In this document: positions 56,240 through 64,000 of the stretch, in pieces
How positions within the stretch are numbered: the stretch's first letter is position 1
Layout: the number at the start of each line of letters is the position of its first letter
NCBI RefSeq assembly: GCF_000819745.1
Contig: NZ_CDDA01000015.1
Coordinates: 423,653-487,652, forward strand
DNA from: Aeromonas bestiarum
Lineage (GTDB): Bacteria; Pseudomonadota; Gammaproteobacteria; Enterobacterales; Aeromonadaceae
Length of the DNA stretch: 64,000 bases
Direction of reading: 5' to 3'
Made by a program: the position numbers and the translations under genes
Notes under the pieces: generated by a model
What the model saw: only the letters and a program-made list of their open reading frames with translations
Database searches by the model: none
Told to the model about the DNA's origin: nothing

Positions 56240-57208
56240 ATGCGCCCTCTGGTCGAACTCGATCTCAATCTGTTGGTGGTCTTCAGGTTGTTGTTGCAAG
56301 AGCGCAGCGCGACCAAGGCGGCCAAGCGGCTCAATGTCACTGCGCCGACGGTCAGCAAGGCGCTGGCTCGCCTGCGCGACTGGTTTGACGATCCGCTCTT
56401 TATCCGTACGCAGCGGGGACTGGAGCCCACCAATTTGTCGCTGAGTCTGGAAGAGGAGCTCAAGGAGTGGTTTCAGCTGTCGGGCAACATAGCCTCCCTC
56501 TGCGGCAACGCGATTCCGGAAGGGGCCGCTTTCAGACTGGTGCTGGAGTCCCCCTTTTACATCAGCTTTCTCAACAGCCTGCCCATGGTCATATACGAGA
56601 AATACCGCAAGTCGACCATCAAGGTGATGAATTGGGATCACCACTCCCTCAGCGACATCATCAATGGCGATGCCGATCTCGGTTTCTGTGCTCGCGAGAC
56701 GCACCCCAGCTCCTTGGCCCGGGTCAACCGCCTGCCTTATTACATCGATCACGAGGTGTTGTTCGAAGACAGACCCGTGGTGTTTCTGCGCAAGGATCAC
56801 CCCCTGCTGGCCCGCAAGTGGAGCCTGGACAATTTTCTCGCCTACCCCCATGTGAGCGTGGTGTGGGAGGCCAGTGATGCCTGGGCCCTCGACAGCCTGC
56901 TCGATGATGAGGGACTCAGCCGGCGGGTGCCGATCCGGGTCTCCAGCTTCGAGCAGGCGCTGCACATTGCCGCCCAATCCGCCCATGAGCTGATAGCGGT
57001 CGTGCCGTCATATTGCGCCAGCTATGCCAGCTTGCATCACGACAATCTGATCTCCTTGCCACTGCCGCTGGAAGAAACGCTGTATCGCCAGCTCGACATC
57101 GCCTTTATCCTGCTCTGGCACAAGCGCAACAACTACAACACCAAGGTGCTCTGGCTGCGAGACGAGATAAAGCGGCTCTATCACGAACACATGGGGGAGC
57201 CCGGCTAG
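56240..57208 (+). CDS. yidZ: LysR family regulator, YidZ-like
   Basis: The 322-residue protein has an N-terminal winged HTH (LDLNLLVVFRLLLQERSATKAAKRLNVTAPTVSKALARLRDWFDDPLF, here by position 8-56) and a LysR effector domain. Similarity to E. coli YidZ continues to the C-terminus (LLWHKRNNYNTKVLWLRDEIK). YidZ is linked to anaerobic nitric-oxide response in E. coli. The ATG follows the mdtL stop by two bases, so they are co-transcribed; unlike many LysR genes it is not divergent from its likely target. Confidence 0.88.
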   Translation: MRPLVELDLNLLVVFRLLLQERSATKAAKRLNVTAPTVSKALARLRDWFDDPLFIRTQRGLEPTNLSLSLEEELKEWFQLSGNIASLCGNAIPEGAAFRLVLESPFYISFLNSLPMVIYEKYRKSTIKVMNWDHHSLSDIINGDADLGFCARETHPSSLARVNRLPYYIDHEVLFEDRPVVFLRKDHPLLARKWSLDNFLAYPHVSVVWEASDAWALDSLLDDEGLSRRVPIRVSSFEQALHIAAQSAHELIAVVPSYCASYASLHHDNLISLPLPLEETLYRQLDIAFILLWHKRNNYNTKVLWLRDEIKRLYHEHMGEPG

Positions 57209-57307
57209 CCACCATCTGCCCGGTACATGTCGGCCCGCCAGCAGACAAACCGCCCTGCCAGCCGAAAAGCGGCTATAAGCATAAGCAGGATCAGGCGAGG
57301 GCATCAG

Positions 57308-57973
57308 ATGACGAGACATGGAATATGGCTGCTGTGGCTGCTCTGTTTGCCGGCATGGGGACAGGGGTGGCAATTGCAGACGGGGGAGGCCGGCATCTTG
57401 TTATGGACCCGCGCCCACCCACCGGGGACATTTCTGGCCCTGCGCCTGGAAATGAACGTAGCGGCGCCCCCATCCGCCCTGCTGGCCGTGCTGCGCGATA
57501 CTGCCCGTCATCAGGAGTGGCTGCCCCAGAGCCTGGAGGTGCGCGTGCTGGCAAAGCCGGCGCCCGATGAAGATCTGGTATATACCCGCTTGTCGGCCCC
57601 CTGGCCGGTGCAGGAGCGAGAGCTGATCACTCATTCTCGCCTGCGGCGCAATGCCGATTGCAGCCTGCAACTGACGGTATGGGCGGCGCCTGATGCACTG
57701 CCACCCCATCCGGGGCGAGTGCGGATCAGGGCCAGTGAAGGGCGCTGGGAGGCATTGCCACAACTGAACGGCACCACCCTGGTGCGTCTTGAAACCTACA
57801 CCAACCCGGGCGACAGCCTGCCGAGCTGGCTCGTCAATCCGATTGCCGCCCAGGCGGCGCTGGACAGCTTTCGAGCCATTCGCCGGCTGATGGAAGCTGT
57901 GCCACCCCAACCTTGCGCTTGTGCGCGGCAACACTCTGCTGGCAAGTGGCATTCATGCCAGGTTCTTCCTTGA
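57308..57973 (+). CDS. Secreted START-domain-like protein
   Basis: The 221-residue protein has a signal peptide (MTRHGIWLLWLLCLPAWG, cleavage near residue 18) and then a START/SRPBCC-like fold: AGILLWTRAHPPGTFLALRLEMNVAAPP and VLRDTARHQEWLPQSLEVRVL, followed by PVQERELI, typical of bacterial START proteins that bind lipids or other hydrophobic ligands. The C-terminus has Cys-rich CACARQH. GAGGGC lies upstream of ATG 57308. It starts 100 bp after yidZ on the same strand; a common transcript is possible. Confidence 0.78.
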   Translation: MTRHGIWLLWLLCLPAWGQGWQLQTGEAGILLWTRAHPPGTFLALRLEMNVAAPPSALLAVLRDTARHQEWLPQSLEVRVLAKPAPDEDLVYTRLSAPWPVQERELITHSRLRRNADCSLQLTVWAAPDALPPHPGRVRIRASEGRWEALPQLNGTTLVRLETYTNPGDSLPSWLVNPIAAQAALDSFRAIRRLMEAVPPQPCACARQHSAGKWHSCQVLP

Positions 57974-58423
57974 GGTTTGCCCTTGATGGGTATTCTCCAG
58001 GCTTAAGCCGGGGTGTCTTTAAATATGCTCTTTATCAAGAGACTTGTCTGTGCCGTTTCACTGCCATGCGATCAGGTAAATAGTGTGTCGCTCATATCCA
58101 TTTCATGAAAAACGGTATATAGCGCCAACCTCATGATATTTATCATACTTCTTTCATTTCCCATCTTTATCTGCATTGTGGCAGACAAGTCTTTGTCAGT
58201 TGTTTTGACCGGGGCGGGAATATCACGCATCAATAAAGAATTTTCGTTAATTTCCAGTTCAGGTTTTAACACCTTTTTTACCTTATCGTCATTTCTGGCG
58301 CCAATATCTCCATCCGTTACAAACGAATGAAGAGCCAATGGCAAGGAGGCTAATATAGCCACCCTCAAGAAACAGGATCTTTCTTGCCGTGCTAATCACC
58401 ATCTGACCATATAAGGATATATC
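57974..58423. other. AT-rich gap with ambiguous frames on both strands
   Basis: The sequence drops to much lower GC than its surroundings. A minus-strand frame (58072-58362) and a hydrophobic plus-strand frame (58133-58330) overlap; neither has a clear ribosome-binding site. The low GC suggests acquired or degenerate DNA. Confidence 0.5.
58072..58362 (-). CDS. Possible small secreted protein, unknown
   Basis: A 96-residue frame from GTG at 58362 opens with a hydrophobic stretch (VAILASLPLALHSFV) that could be a signal peptide, then a charged, AT-rich-coded body (KVKKVLKPELEINENSL) ending DMSDTLFT. TTG at 58368 would add two residues. The codons are much less GC-ending than in neighbouring genes and no ribosome-binding site is well placed, so it could be a decayed or foreign gene, or not a gene. 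Confidence 0.3.
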   Translation of the reverse strand: MAILASLPLALHSFVTDGDIGARNDDKVKKVLKPELEINENSLLMRDIPAPVKTTDKDLSATMQIKMGNERSMINIMRLALYTVFHEMDMSDTLFT

Positions 58424-58822
58424 ATGAAAAAATCACCTATTTTTGCGGCCCTGCTGTGCTTGTCACTGGGCACTATGGGCGTCGTGGCGGCTGATGAGGC
58501 ACAGCCTGCGGCAGCACCGGCGGCGATGGACGCACTCAGTGCCGCGGCTGCGCAGACGCCAAGAGACTTTGTGAGTCTGACGCTGATGAATCAGAGTTCC
58601 CGTGCCAGCGCCTATATTGAAATTATAGGGGAGGGCATTTATGACACCCGGGATGTTCCGGCGGGAGGCTCCACCTTTATATCTTATCCTAGGGGGACCT
58701 ATATCAGTACCCTGCGCGCCACCGATGGGGCAACAGGTTATGCCCACTGTGCCCCGGTTCTGCTGGATGCGAGTAAAACGTCATTCATGAACCTTGAAAC
58801 CCACTCTTGTTATACCCAGTGA
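58424..58822 (+). CDS. Small secreted protein, unknown function
   Basis: I do not recognise this 132-residue protein. It has a textbook signal peptide (MKKSPIFAALLCLSLGTMGVVA, cleavage near 22), an Ala/Pro-rich stretch, and a domain of about 85 residues (DFVSLTLMNQSSRASAYIEII ... HSCYTQ) with two cysteines (in YAHCAP and HSCYT) that could form one disulfide in the periplasm. AAGGA lies eight bases before the ATG. It follows AT-rich DNA and precedes a weak terminator-like hairpin at 58845. No neighbour suggests a partner. Confidence 0.75.
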   Translation: MKKSPIFAALLCLSLGTMGVVAADEAQPAAAPAAMDALSAAAAQTPRDFVSLTLMNQSSRASAYIEIIGEGIYDTRDVPAGGSTFISYPRGTYISTLRATDGATGYAHCAPVLLDASKTSFMNLETHSCYTQ

Positions 58823-58844
58823 TGGGTATTGATGATATGTCATG

Positions 58845-58867
58845 CGCCAGCACTGCTGGCGTATTTA
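58845..58867 (+). terminator. Possible terminator after small secreted protein gene
   Basis: CGCCAGC (58845-58851) pairs with GCTGGCG (58855-58861), loop of three, followed by TATTTAA, a poor T-run. Confidence 0.5.
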
Positions 58868-58945
58868 ATCTAGGGTGGAGGTTCCCGATAATGTCCTGGC
58901 GTCAGCCATGACATGTAATCAGAAAGTTGATATAACATATTCCCC

Positions 58946-59164
58946 CTCGCAGTCACATGAGGGCGTTACTCCTATTTCATCTTCACCAAATATTGACTGT
59001 GCCCTTGCTGACCGTGATAACAGCCTTGTTTTCAGAAGGCTCAATATCGTTAATCGGTGGCTGGATATAAGAGCCTGCTGGTAACTACAGGGGGGCGTGA
59101 ATGAAAGACGGTCATGACTTGGCATGAAAAGCATCTGTGAACCGGCATCCTCTCGCAGTCACAT
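58946..59164. repeat. 13-base direct repeat CTCGCAGTCACAT
   Basis: The same 13 bases occur at 58946-58958 and 59152-59164, 206 bases apart. Flanks do not match further. Confidence 0.5.
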
Positions 59165-59408
59165 CGGTGCCTCGGTCGATCGCAGGGGGTTGGAGTGAAG
59201 TGGCTGAGTTGGCTTTCACGCTGAACGCTGCCGCCAGATAAACATGGCCAGTGGGCAGGCATTGCCCGCGGATTGCCGCGGCGGATGAAGGGGGCGGGGC
59301 CCTGTGGCGGTCATTTGACGACAAGACGTCGGATTACGCACTCCTGAGGCGGCAACAGAGACAAGGTCAGCGAGACTGCGGCACACTCGATATGTGCCGA
59401 ATGCAGGC

Positions 59409-59428
59409 AGGATCCTGTGTAGGATCCT
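59409..59428. repeat. Two AGGATCCT units, able to form a hairpin
   Basis: AGGATCCT (59409-59416) and AGGATCCT (59421-59428) are separated by GTGT. Each is palindromic, so they can pair as an 8 bp hairpin. It lies about 95 bp upstream of the yceD promoter. Confidence 0.5.
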
Positions 59429-59522
59429 CAGGTTTATGGCATAATCAGCCACCGATGAGAACAAGTCCCGGCATCTCAGGGACTTGTATGGTTAAAATCA
59501 TCGGCGGTAAGGACTTTTTCCT

Positions 59523-59551
59523 TTGACTATCAGTTGTTGGACCTATAATAT
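59523..59551 (+). promoter_or_regulatory. Promoter of yceD-rpmF-plsX-fab operon
   Basis: TTGACT (59523-59528) is followed by TAATAT at 59546-59551 (17-base spacer) or TATAAT at 59544-59549 (15-base spacer). Either predicts transcription starting within a few bases of the yceD ATG at 59561. Confidence 0.65.
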
Positions 59552-59560
59552 TCGCGCCCT

Positions 59561-60082
59561 ATGCAAAAGGTGAAGTTGCCCGTTAAGGTTGATCCAGTCC
59601 GTAATGCCTTGAAGCTGCTCGACTATGTCGGGATAGTGGAAAAGTCGCAGATGCCCAGGCTGGAGGCATCAACCGCAGGCTTGCAGAGTGATGTCGACGT
59701 ATCACTGCACTTTGGCAAAGATGTCCAGAAGTTGACCGTTATGAAAGGCACTGCCCATGCCAAGGTTGACCTGGTTTGCCAGCGTTGTGGAGATACATTC
59801 GAACACCTTTGTGAAGCTGATTTTATCTACACTCCGCTGTTTGAAAAAACAAACGAGGAAGAACTGCCGGAAGCTTATGAGCCCATTGAGTTGGACGAAA
59901 ACGGCGAGATAGATCTTCATCAAATCCTGGAGGATGAACTCATCCTCTCGTTGCCTCAGGTGGCGATGCATCCGATGGATGCTTGCCCGCGCGGTAACAT
60001 GGAGATGACTTGGGGTGATATCGAACCTGCTGATGAGCGGCCGAATCCCTTTGCAGTTCTTGAAGAGCTTAAACGTAAGTGA
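59561..60082 (+). CDS. yceD: 23S rRNA accumulation protein YceD (DUF177)
   Basis: YceD is a conserved 173-residue protein that in other bacteria supports 23S rRNA accumulation and is coupled to L32 expression. MQKVKLPVKVDPVRNALKL matches the E. coli start and fixes ATG 59561. A CxxC pair (VCQRCGDTF near residue 70) and the ending NPFAVLEELKRK are typical. There is no Shine-Dalgarno sequence before the ATG. rpmF starts 19 bp after its stop. It is the first gene of the operon. Confidence 0.93.
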   Translation: MQKVKLPVKVDPVRNALKLLDYVGIVEKSQMPRLEASTAGLQSDVDVSLHFGKDVQKLTVMKGTAHAKVDLVCQRCGDTFEHLCEADFIYTPLFEKTNEEELPEAYEPIELDENGEIDLHQILEDELILSLPQVAMHPMDACPRGNMEMTWGDIEPADERPNPFAVLEELKRK

Positions 60083-60101
60083 ATCTAGGAGTTAGCCTAC
60101 A

Positions 60102-60269
60102 ATGGCCGTACAACAGAACCGTAAAACCCGTGCCAAGCGTGGCATGCGTCGTTCACACGATGCGCTGACCAGTGCAGCTCTGACTGTTGATCAGACCAGT
60201 GGTGAAATTCATCGTCGTCACCACGTGACTGCCGATGGTTTCTACCGCGGTAAAAAGGTAATCGCTTAA
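60102..60269 (+). CDS. rpmF: 50S ribosomal protein L32
   Basis: The 55-residue product begins [20 protein letters not shown] and ends FYRGKKVIA, clearly L32 (E. coli 57 residues). It belongs to the large-subunit family near the peptidyl-transferase and tRNA exit region. This copy lacks zinc-binding cysteines, as is usual in gammaproteobacteria. AGGAG lies upstream of ATG 60102. It lies between yceD and plsX as in E. coli, linking ribosome and lipid synthesis. Confidence 0.97.
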
Positions 60270-60278
60270 GGATTGCCT

Positions 60279-61298
60279 TTGTCTACGCAAACTGTCGCGC
60301 TAGACATAATGGGGGGAGATATTGGCCCCTCGGAAACAGTGCCTGCCGCCGTGCAGGCACTGTCTCTTTTGCCCCAGTTAAAACTGATCCTGGTCGGTGA
60401 TCAGCACCAGACTACCTCCTTGTTGCAGCAACATGGCTTGCTGACTCATCCTCGCGTTCGTTTCGTACATGCATCCCAGGTGGTTGGCATGGGCGACAAG
60501 CCGATCGTGGCGCTGCGTACCCTGAAAGACTCCTCCATGCGGGTTGTGCTCAATCTGGTGAAAGCCGGTGAGGCCGATGCCTGCGTCAGTGCCGGCAATA
60601 CCGGTGCCCTGATGGCCATGGCCAAGTGCGTGCTCAAGTCCCTGCCCGGTGTCGACAGACCCGCGCTCATCAAGGCGCTGCCGACCTTGAGTGGCAAGCG
60701 TACCGTGATGCTGGATCTGGGGGCGAACGTGAGCTGCGATGCCGACACCCTGCTGCAATTTGCGGTGATGGGCTCAGTGGTGGCCGAGAAGGTGGAAGGC
60801 ATCGCCTTTCCCCGGGTCGCCTTGCTCAACGTGGGGGAGGAGGAGATCAAGGGCAACGATCTGGTGCGTCACAGCGCCGAGCTGCTGCGTCAGTGCAGCG
60901 CGCTCAATTTCGTCGGCTTCGTCGAGGGGGATCGCATCTTCAGCGGCGAGTGCGACGTGATTGTCTGCGACGGTTTTGTCGGCAACGTCGCCCTCAAGAC
61001 GGCGGAAGGTGTGGTACGGATGATGGCCCAACTGGCCGGATATCCCCGCAAGAAACGCAGTTTTCTTGGCCGTATCGCCGGATTTATGTTCAAACGACGT
61101 TTTTCTTACCTGAACCCCGACCAGTATAACGGCGCAAGTCTGTTAGGATTGCGCGGCATTGTGGTAAAAAGCCATGGGCGGGCCGAACGGCGCGCTCTGT
61201 GTAATGCGATCCTGCTGGCCGCACAAGAGGCCAAGCATCAACTTCCATTGCAAATAGCAGATCGCCTTGAATCTGTCTTTTCCGACAGGGATCTATAA
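60279..61298 (+). CDS. plsX: Phosphate acyltransferase PlsX
   Basis: PlsX converts acyl-ACP to acyl-phosphate, the donor used by PlsY for glycerolipid synthesis. The motif [14 protein letters not shown] near residue 6, [11 protein letters not shown] near 100, and [11 protein letters not shown] near 230 are family markers. The start is TTG at 60279 with AAGGA six bases before it and alignment to E. coli (ALDVMGGDFGPS); TTG at 60273 would add two residues. The 339 residues compare with 356 in E. coli. fabH follows by seven bases. Confidence 0.95.
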   Translation: MSTQTVALDIMGGDIGPSETVPAAVQALSLLPQLKLILVGDQHQTTSLLQQHGLLTHPRVRFVHASQVVGMGDKPIVALRTLKDSSMRVVLNLVKAGEADACVSAGNTGALMAMAKCVLKSLPGVDRPALIKALPTLSGKRTVMLDLGANVSCDADTLLQFAVMGSVVAEKVEGIAFPRVALLNVGEEEIKGNDLVRHSAELLRQCSALNFVGFVEGDRIFSGECDVIVCDGFVGNVALKTAEGVVRMMAQLAGYPRKKRSFLGRIAGFMFKRRFSYLNPDQYNGASLLGLRGIVVKSHGRAERRALCNAILLAAQEAKHQLPLQIADRLESVFSDRDL

Positions 61299-61305
61299 GA
61301 ACTCT

Positions 61306-62265
61306 ATGCATAGCAAAATTCTGGGTACTGGCAGTTATCTGCCGAGTTCAGTGCGTACCAACGCCGATCTCGAGCAAATGGTTGAAACCAGTGATGAGTG
61401 GATCGTGGAACGTACCGGGATCCGTGAACGCCGTATTGCCGGTGCCGACGAAACCGTCGCCACCTTGTCTCACCAGGCCGCCCTGCGCGCCCTGGATGCT
61501 GCGGGTCTCACCGCGGCCGATCTCGACATGATAGTGCTGGCTACCACCAGCGCCGAGAACGCCTTCCCGGCCGCCGCCTGCGAGCTGCAGGGGCTGCTCG
61601 GCGTGCCCGGCATCCCCGCCTTTGATGTGGCGGCCGCCTGCGCCGGTTTCACCTACGCACTCTCCATCGCCGATCAGTTCGTCAAATCCGGCGCCGCCCG
61701 CCATGTGCTGGTCGTTGGTGCCGATGTGCTCTCCCGCATGTGCGATCCGCAAGATCGCGGCACCATCATCATTTTCGGGGATGGTGCCGGCGCCGTAGTG
61801 GTTGGCGCCAGCGAGACGCCAGGGATACTGTCGACTCATCTCCATGCCGATGGCCGTTATGGCGATCTGCTCAAGCTGCCACACCCTCGTCGTGGCATGC
61901 CGGGAGCCGAACTCGAAGCCTACATGTATATGAAGGGCAACGATGTGTTCAAGGTGGCGGTAACCCGCCTGAGCGAGCTGGTGACCGAAACCCTGGCCGC
62001 AGCCGGTGTCGAGCCGAGCGAGCTCGACTGGCTGGTGCCGCACCAGGCCAACTTCCGCATCATCAGCGCGACCGCCAAGAAGCTCGGCATGAGCCTCGAC
62101 AAGGTGGTGCTGACCCTCGACAAGCACGGCAACACCTCTGCCGCCTCCGTGCCCATCGCTTTCGATGAAGGGGTGCGCGACGGTCGGATCAAACCGGGCC
62201 AGCTGGTGCTGCTGGAGGCCTTCGGCGGTGGTTTTGCCTGGGGCTCGGCGCTGGTTCGCCTCTGA
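61306..62265 (+). CDS. fabH: 3-oxoacyl-ACP synthase III
   Basis: FabH condenses acetyl-CoA with malonyl-ACP to start fatty-acid synthesis. The catalytic triad is intact: C112 (AAACAGF), H246 (VPHQANFRI) and N276 (HGNTS). The product is 319 residues (E. coli 317). ATG 61306 lies seven bases after the plsX stop, with GGGAT-rich sequence upstream. It acts with fabD and fabG downstream in the same transcript. Confidence 0.97.
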   Translation: MHSKILGTGSYLPSSVRTNADLEQMVETSDEWIVERTGIRERRIAGADETVATLSHQAALRALDAAGLTAADLDMIVLATTSAENAFPAAACELQGLLGVPGIPAFDVAAACAGFTYALSIADQFVKSGAARHVLVVGADVLSRMCDPQDRGTIIIFGDGAGAVVVGASETPGILSTHLHADGRYGDLLKLPHPRRGMPGAELEAYMYMKGNDVFKVAVTRLSELVTETLAAAGVEPSELDWLVPHQANFRIISATAKKLGMSLDKVVLTLDKHGNTSAASVPIAFDEGVRDGRIKPGQLVLLEAFGGGFAWGSALVRL

Positions 62266-62336
62266 TCTTCAGCGGGATGGGCCCTGCGCCATCCCGCGAC
62301 CGATTTCGTTTTCGTCTTACCTTAAAGGAATCAATG

Positions 62337-63272
62337 ATGACCCAATTTGCCATTGCCTTCCCGGGACAAGGCTCCCAAACCGTCGGCATGCTGGCCGAGC
62401 TGGCCGAGCAGCACGCCGTGATCAAGGAAACCTTCGCCGAGGCGAACCAGGTGCTGGGTTATGACCTGTTTGCCCTGGTCATGGATGGTCCGGTTGAAGA
62501 TCTGAACAAGACATGGCGTACTCAGCCGGCGCTGCTGACCGCCTCCGTCGCGCTCTGGCGTTTGTGGCAACAGCAGGGTGGGGCAACCCCCGCCGTCATG
62601 GCCGGTCACAGCCTGGGGGAATATTCCGCCCTGGTGTGCAGCGGTGCCCTGGCCTTTGGCGACGCGGTCAAACTGGTTGAACTGCGTGGTCTGGCCATGC
62701 AGGAAGCGGTGCCGGAAGGCACAGGTGCCATGGCCGCCATCATAGGTCTGGATAACGAGGCCATCGCCGCCAACTGCGAAAAAGCGGCGCAAGGTCAGGT
62801 CGTGTCCCCGGTCAACTTCAACTCCCCGGGCCAGGTGGTGATCGCCGGTCACAAGGAAGCGGTTGAGCGCGCCAACGTCTTGATGAAAGAGTCTGGTGCC
62901 AAACGTGCGCTGCCGTTGCCGGTCTCTGTACCCTCCCACTGCGCCCTGATGAAACCGGCGGCAGAAAAACTGGCGGCTGCGCTGGACGGGATCGAGATCA
63001 AGGTTCCAACCATCGCAGTCATCAATAATGTCGACGTGTCCTGTGAACAGGATCCGGCCGCCATCAAGCAGGCCCTGGTGCGTCAGCTGTTCAGTCCGGT
63101 CCGTTGGTCCGAGACGGTGGAGCGGATGGCCAATGAGGGTGTCACCCTCGAGATCGAGATGGGGCCGGGCAAGGTATTGACCGGGCTGGCCAAGCGCATC
63201 GACAAGCGCGTGGAAGGCATTCACGCCAACGATGCTGCCTCTTTCGAGCTGGCGCTGGCCCAGTCCAAGTAA
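62337..63272 (+). CDS. fabD: Malonyl-CoA-ACP transacylase
   Basis: FabD moves malonyl from CoA to acyl carrier protein. The nucleophile is S92 in GHSLGEY, with the partner histidine H201 in VPSHCALM; QGSQ (11-14) forms the oxyanion region. Two adjacent ATGs occur; the second, at 62337, has AGGA seven bases upstream and gives MTQFAIAF, matching E. coli. The length is 311 (E. coli 309). fabG follows 13 bp later. Confidence 0.97.
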   Translation: MTQFAIAFPGQGSQTVGMLAELAEQHAVIKETFAEANQVLGYDLFALVMDGPVEDLNKTWRTQPALLTASVALWRLWQQQGGATPAVMAGHSLGEYSALVCSGALAFGDAVKLVELRGLAMQEAVPEGTGAMAAIIGLDNEAIAANCEKAAQGQVVSPVNFNSPGQVVIAGHKEAVERANVLMKESGAKRALPLPVSVPSHCALMKPAAEKLAAALDGIEIKVPTIAVINNVDVSCEQDPAAIKQALVRQLFSPVRWSETVERMANEGVTLEIEMGPGKVLTGLAKRIDKRVEGIHANDAASFELALAQSK

Positions 63273-63285
63273 ACAGGAGCAGATC

Positions 63286-64000
63286 ATGAGTTTTACCGAT
63301 AAGGTTGTGTTGGTGACAGGTGCCAGTCGTGGTATCGGCCGGGCGATTGCCGAAACATTTGCGGCCCGTGGCGCAAAAGTCGTCGGCACTGCGACCAGCG
63401 AAAGCGGCGCAGAGGCAATCAGCGCCTATCTGGGTGAGCAGGGTTGCGGCATGGCACTGAACGTGACCAGTCCGGAATCCATCGAAACTGTCTTTGCGGC
63501 CATCAAGGCACGCTTTGGCGAGATCGACATCCTGATCAACAATGCCGGCATTACCCGCGACAACCTGTTGATGCGCATGAAAGATGATGAGTGGAATGAA
63601 ATCATCGACACCAATCTCACCTCACTGTACCGTCTGAGCAAGCCGGTATTGCGTGCCATGATGAAGAAGCGTCATGGCCGGATCATCAGCATAGGCTCAG
63701 TGGTCGGTACCATGGGCAATGCGGGCCAGGTCAACTATGCCGCCGCCAAGGCGGGCCTGGTTGGCTTTACCAAATCGTTGGCACGGGAAGTGGCATCCCG
63801 TGGTATCACAGTGAATGCGGTTGCGCCCGGTTTCATCGAGACCGACATGACCCGTGCCCTGAATGACGATCAACGTGCCGGCATCATGAATCAGGTGCCT
63901 GCCGCCCGTTTGGGCGATCCAAAAGAAATTGCCGCAGCTGTGGTATTCTTGGCGTCTGATGACGCCGCCTATATCACTGGCGAAACCCTGCATGTTAATG
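63286..64000 (+). CDS. fabG: 3-oxoacyl-ACP reductase, 3' end outside window
   Basis: FabG reduces 3-oxoacyl-ACP with NADPH in the first reductive step of elongation. About 238 residues are visible. The nucleotide-binding TGASRGIG is at 11-18, NNAG at 85-88, and the catalytic S138, Y151 and K155 (NYAAAK) are present. CAGGAG lies upstream of ATG 63286. The end of the gene, and probably acpP after it, lie beyond the window. Confidence 0.97.
   Translation, partial: MSFTDKVVLVTGASRGIGRAIAETFAARGAKVVGTATSESGAEAISAYLGEQGCGMALNVTSPESIETVFAAIKARFGEIDILINNAGITRDNLLMRMKDDEWNEIIDTNLTSLYRLSKPVLRAMMKKRHGRIISIGSVVGTMGNAGQVNYAAAKAGLVGFTKSLAREVASRGITVNAVAPGFIETDMTRALNDDQRAGIMNQVPAARLGDPKEIAAAVVFLASDDAAYITGETLHVN

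Larger units (their letters stand above)
58823..59560. other. Gene-poor region before yceD
   Basis: The 738 bp hold a hairpin (58845-58861), a 13-base direct repeat (58946-58958 and 59152-59164), a hairpin of two AGGATCCT units (59409-59428) and the yceD promoter. Open frames here have no convincing start or codon pattern. Confidence 0.55.

Overview
The window is GC-rich, gene-dense chromosomal DNA of a gammaproteobacterium. Gene order and protein sequences recall the Enterobacterales/Vibrionales core, and the overall character best fits Aeromonas (an inference; no rRNA or other taxonomic marker is present). I found no rRNA, tRNA, CRISPR array, prophage, integrase or insertion sequence. Both ends cut genes: hisC at the left and fabG at the right.

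Layout. 1-3.5 kb: the start of the histidine operon (hisL leader peptide with attenuator, hisG, hisD, hisC) on the minus strand. 3.5-11.2 kb: a small unknown gene, then yoaA, tsaB, yeaY (Slp lipoprotein), an alpha/beta hydrolase, fadD and rnd, the enterobacterial yoaA-to-rnd block with one extra gene. 11.2-13.6 kb, minus strand: a periplasmic solute-binding protein, a DksA/TraR-type zinc-finger protein and dusC. 13.7-18 kb: ybaN, apt, dnaX, ybaB. recR does not follow ybaB; a convergent YjiH-type membrane protein does. 20-27.3 kb: a LuxR-type regulator, a CBS-pair protein, hrpA, a LysM-like protein and rplY. 27.5-31.7 kb: a hybrid sensor kinase (two receivers and an HPt domain) translationally coupled to an HD-GYP response regulator. 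31.7-34.5 kb, minus strand: gloC, selU and selD. 34.9-41.3 kb: an acyltransferase, two GST-fold proteins, rlmI, a chemoreceptor and an acylphosphatase. 41.5-48.1 kb: metG divergent from apbC, then udk, dcd and a Pit phosphate transporter. 48.9-54.7 kb: rne divergent from rluC, a HAD phosphatase and yceF. 55-59 kb: an accessory insertion between yceF and yceD (mdtL, yidZ, a START-like protein and AT-rich DNA with a small secreted protein). 59.5-64 kb: the yceD-rpmF-plsX-fabH-fabD-fabG operon linking ribosome and fatty-acid synthesis.

How the genes work together. The clearest functional sets are histidine synthesis with attenuation; tRNA and rRNA modification (tsaB, dusC, selD/selU, rlmI, rluC); the replication clamp loader and its neighbours; a phosphorelay that probably ends in cyclic-di-GMP hydrolysis; pyrimidine salvage (udk, dcd); RNA decay (rne, rnd, hrpA); and type II fatty-acid initiation.

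The observations most worth checking are a candidate programmed -1 frameshift signal in dnaX (G GGA AAG followed by hairpins and a -1 stop just after domain III), which would replace the missing E. coli-type A AAA AAG site; a three-codon minicistron with a strong ribosome-binding site immediately upstream of rne; a TGTA-N2-TACA palindrome over the probable promoter of the yjiH-like gene; and the AT-rich, poorly explained end of the yceF-yceD insertion. I did not find a clearly new multi-gene system.
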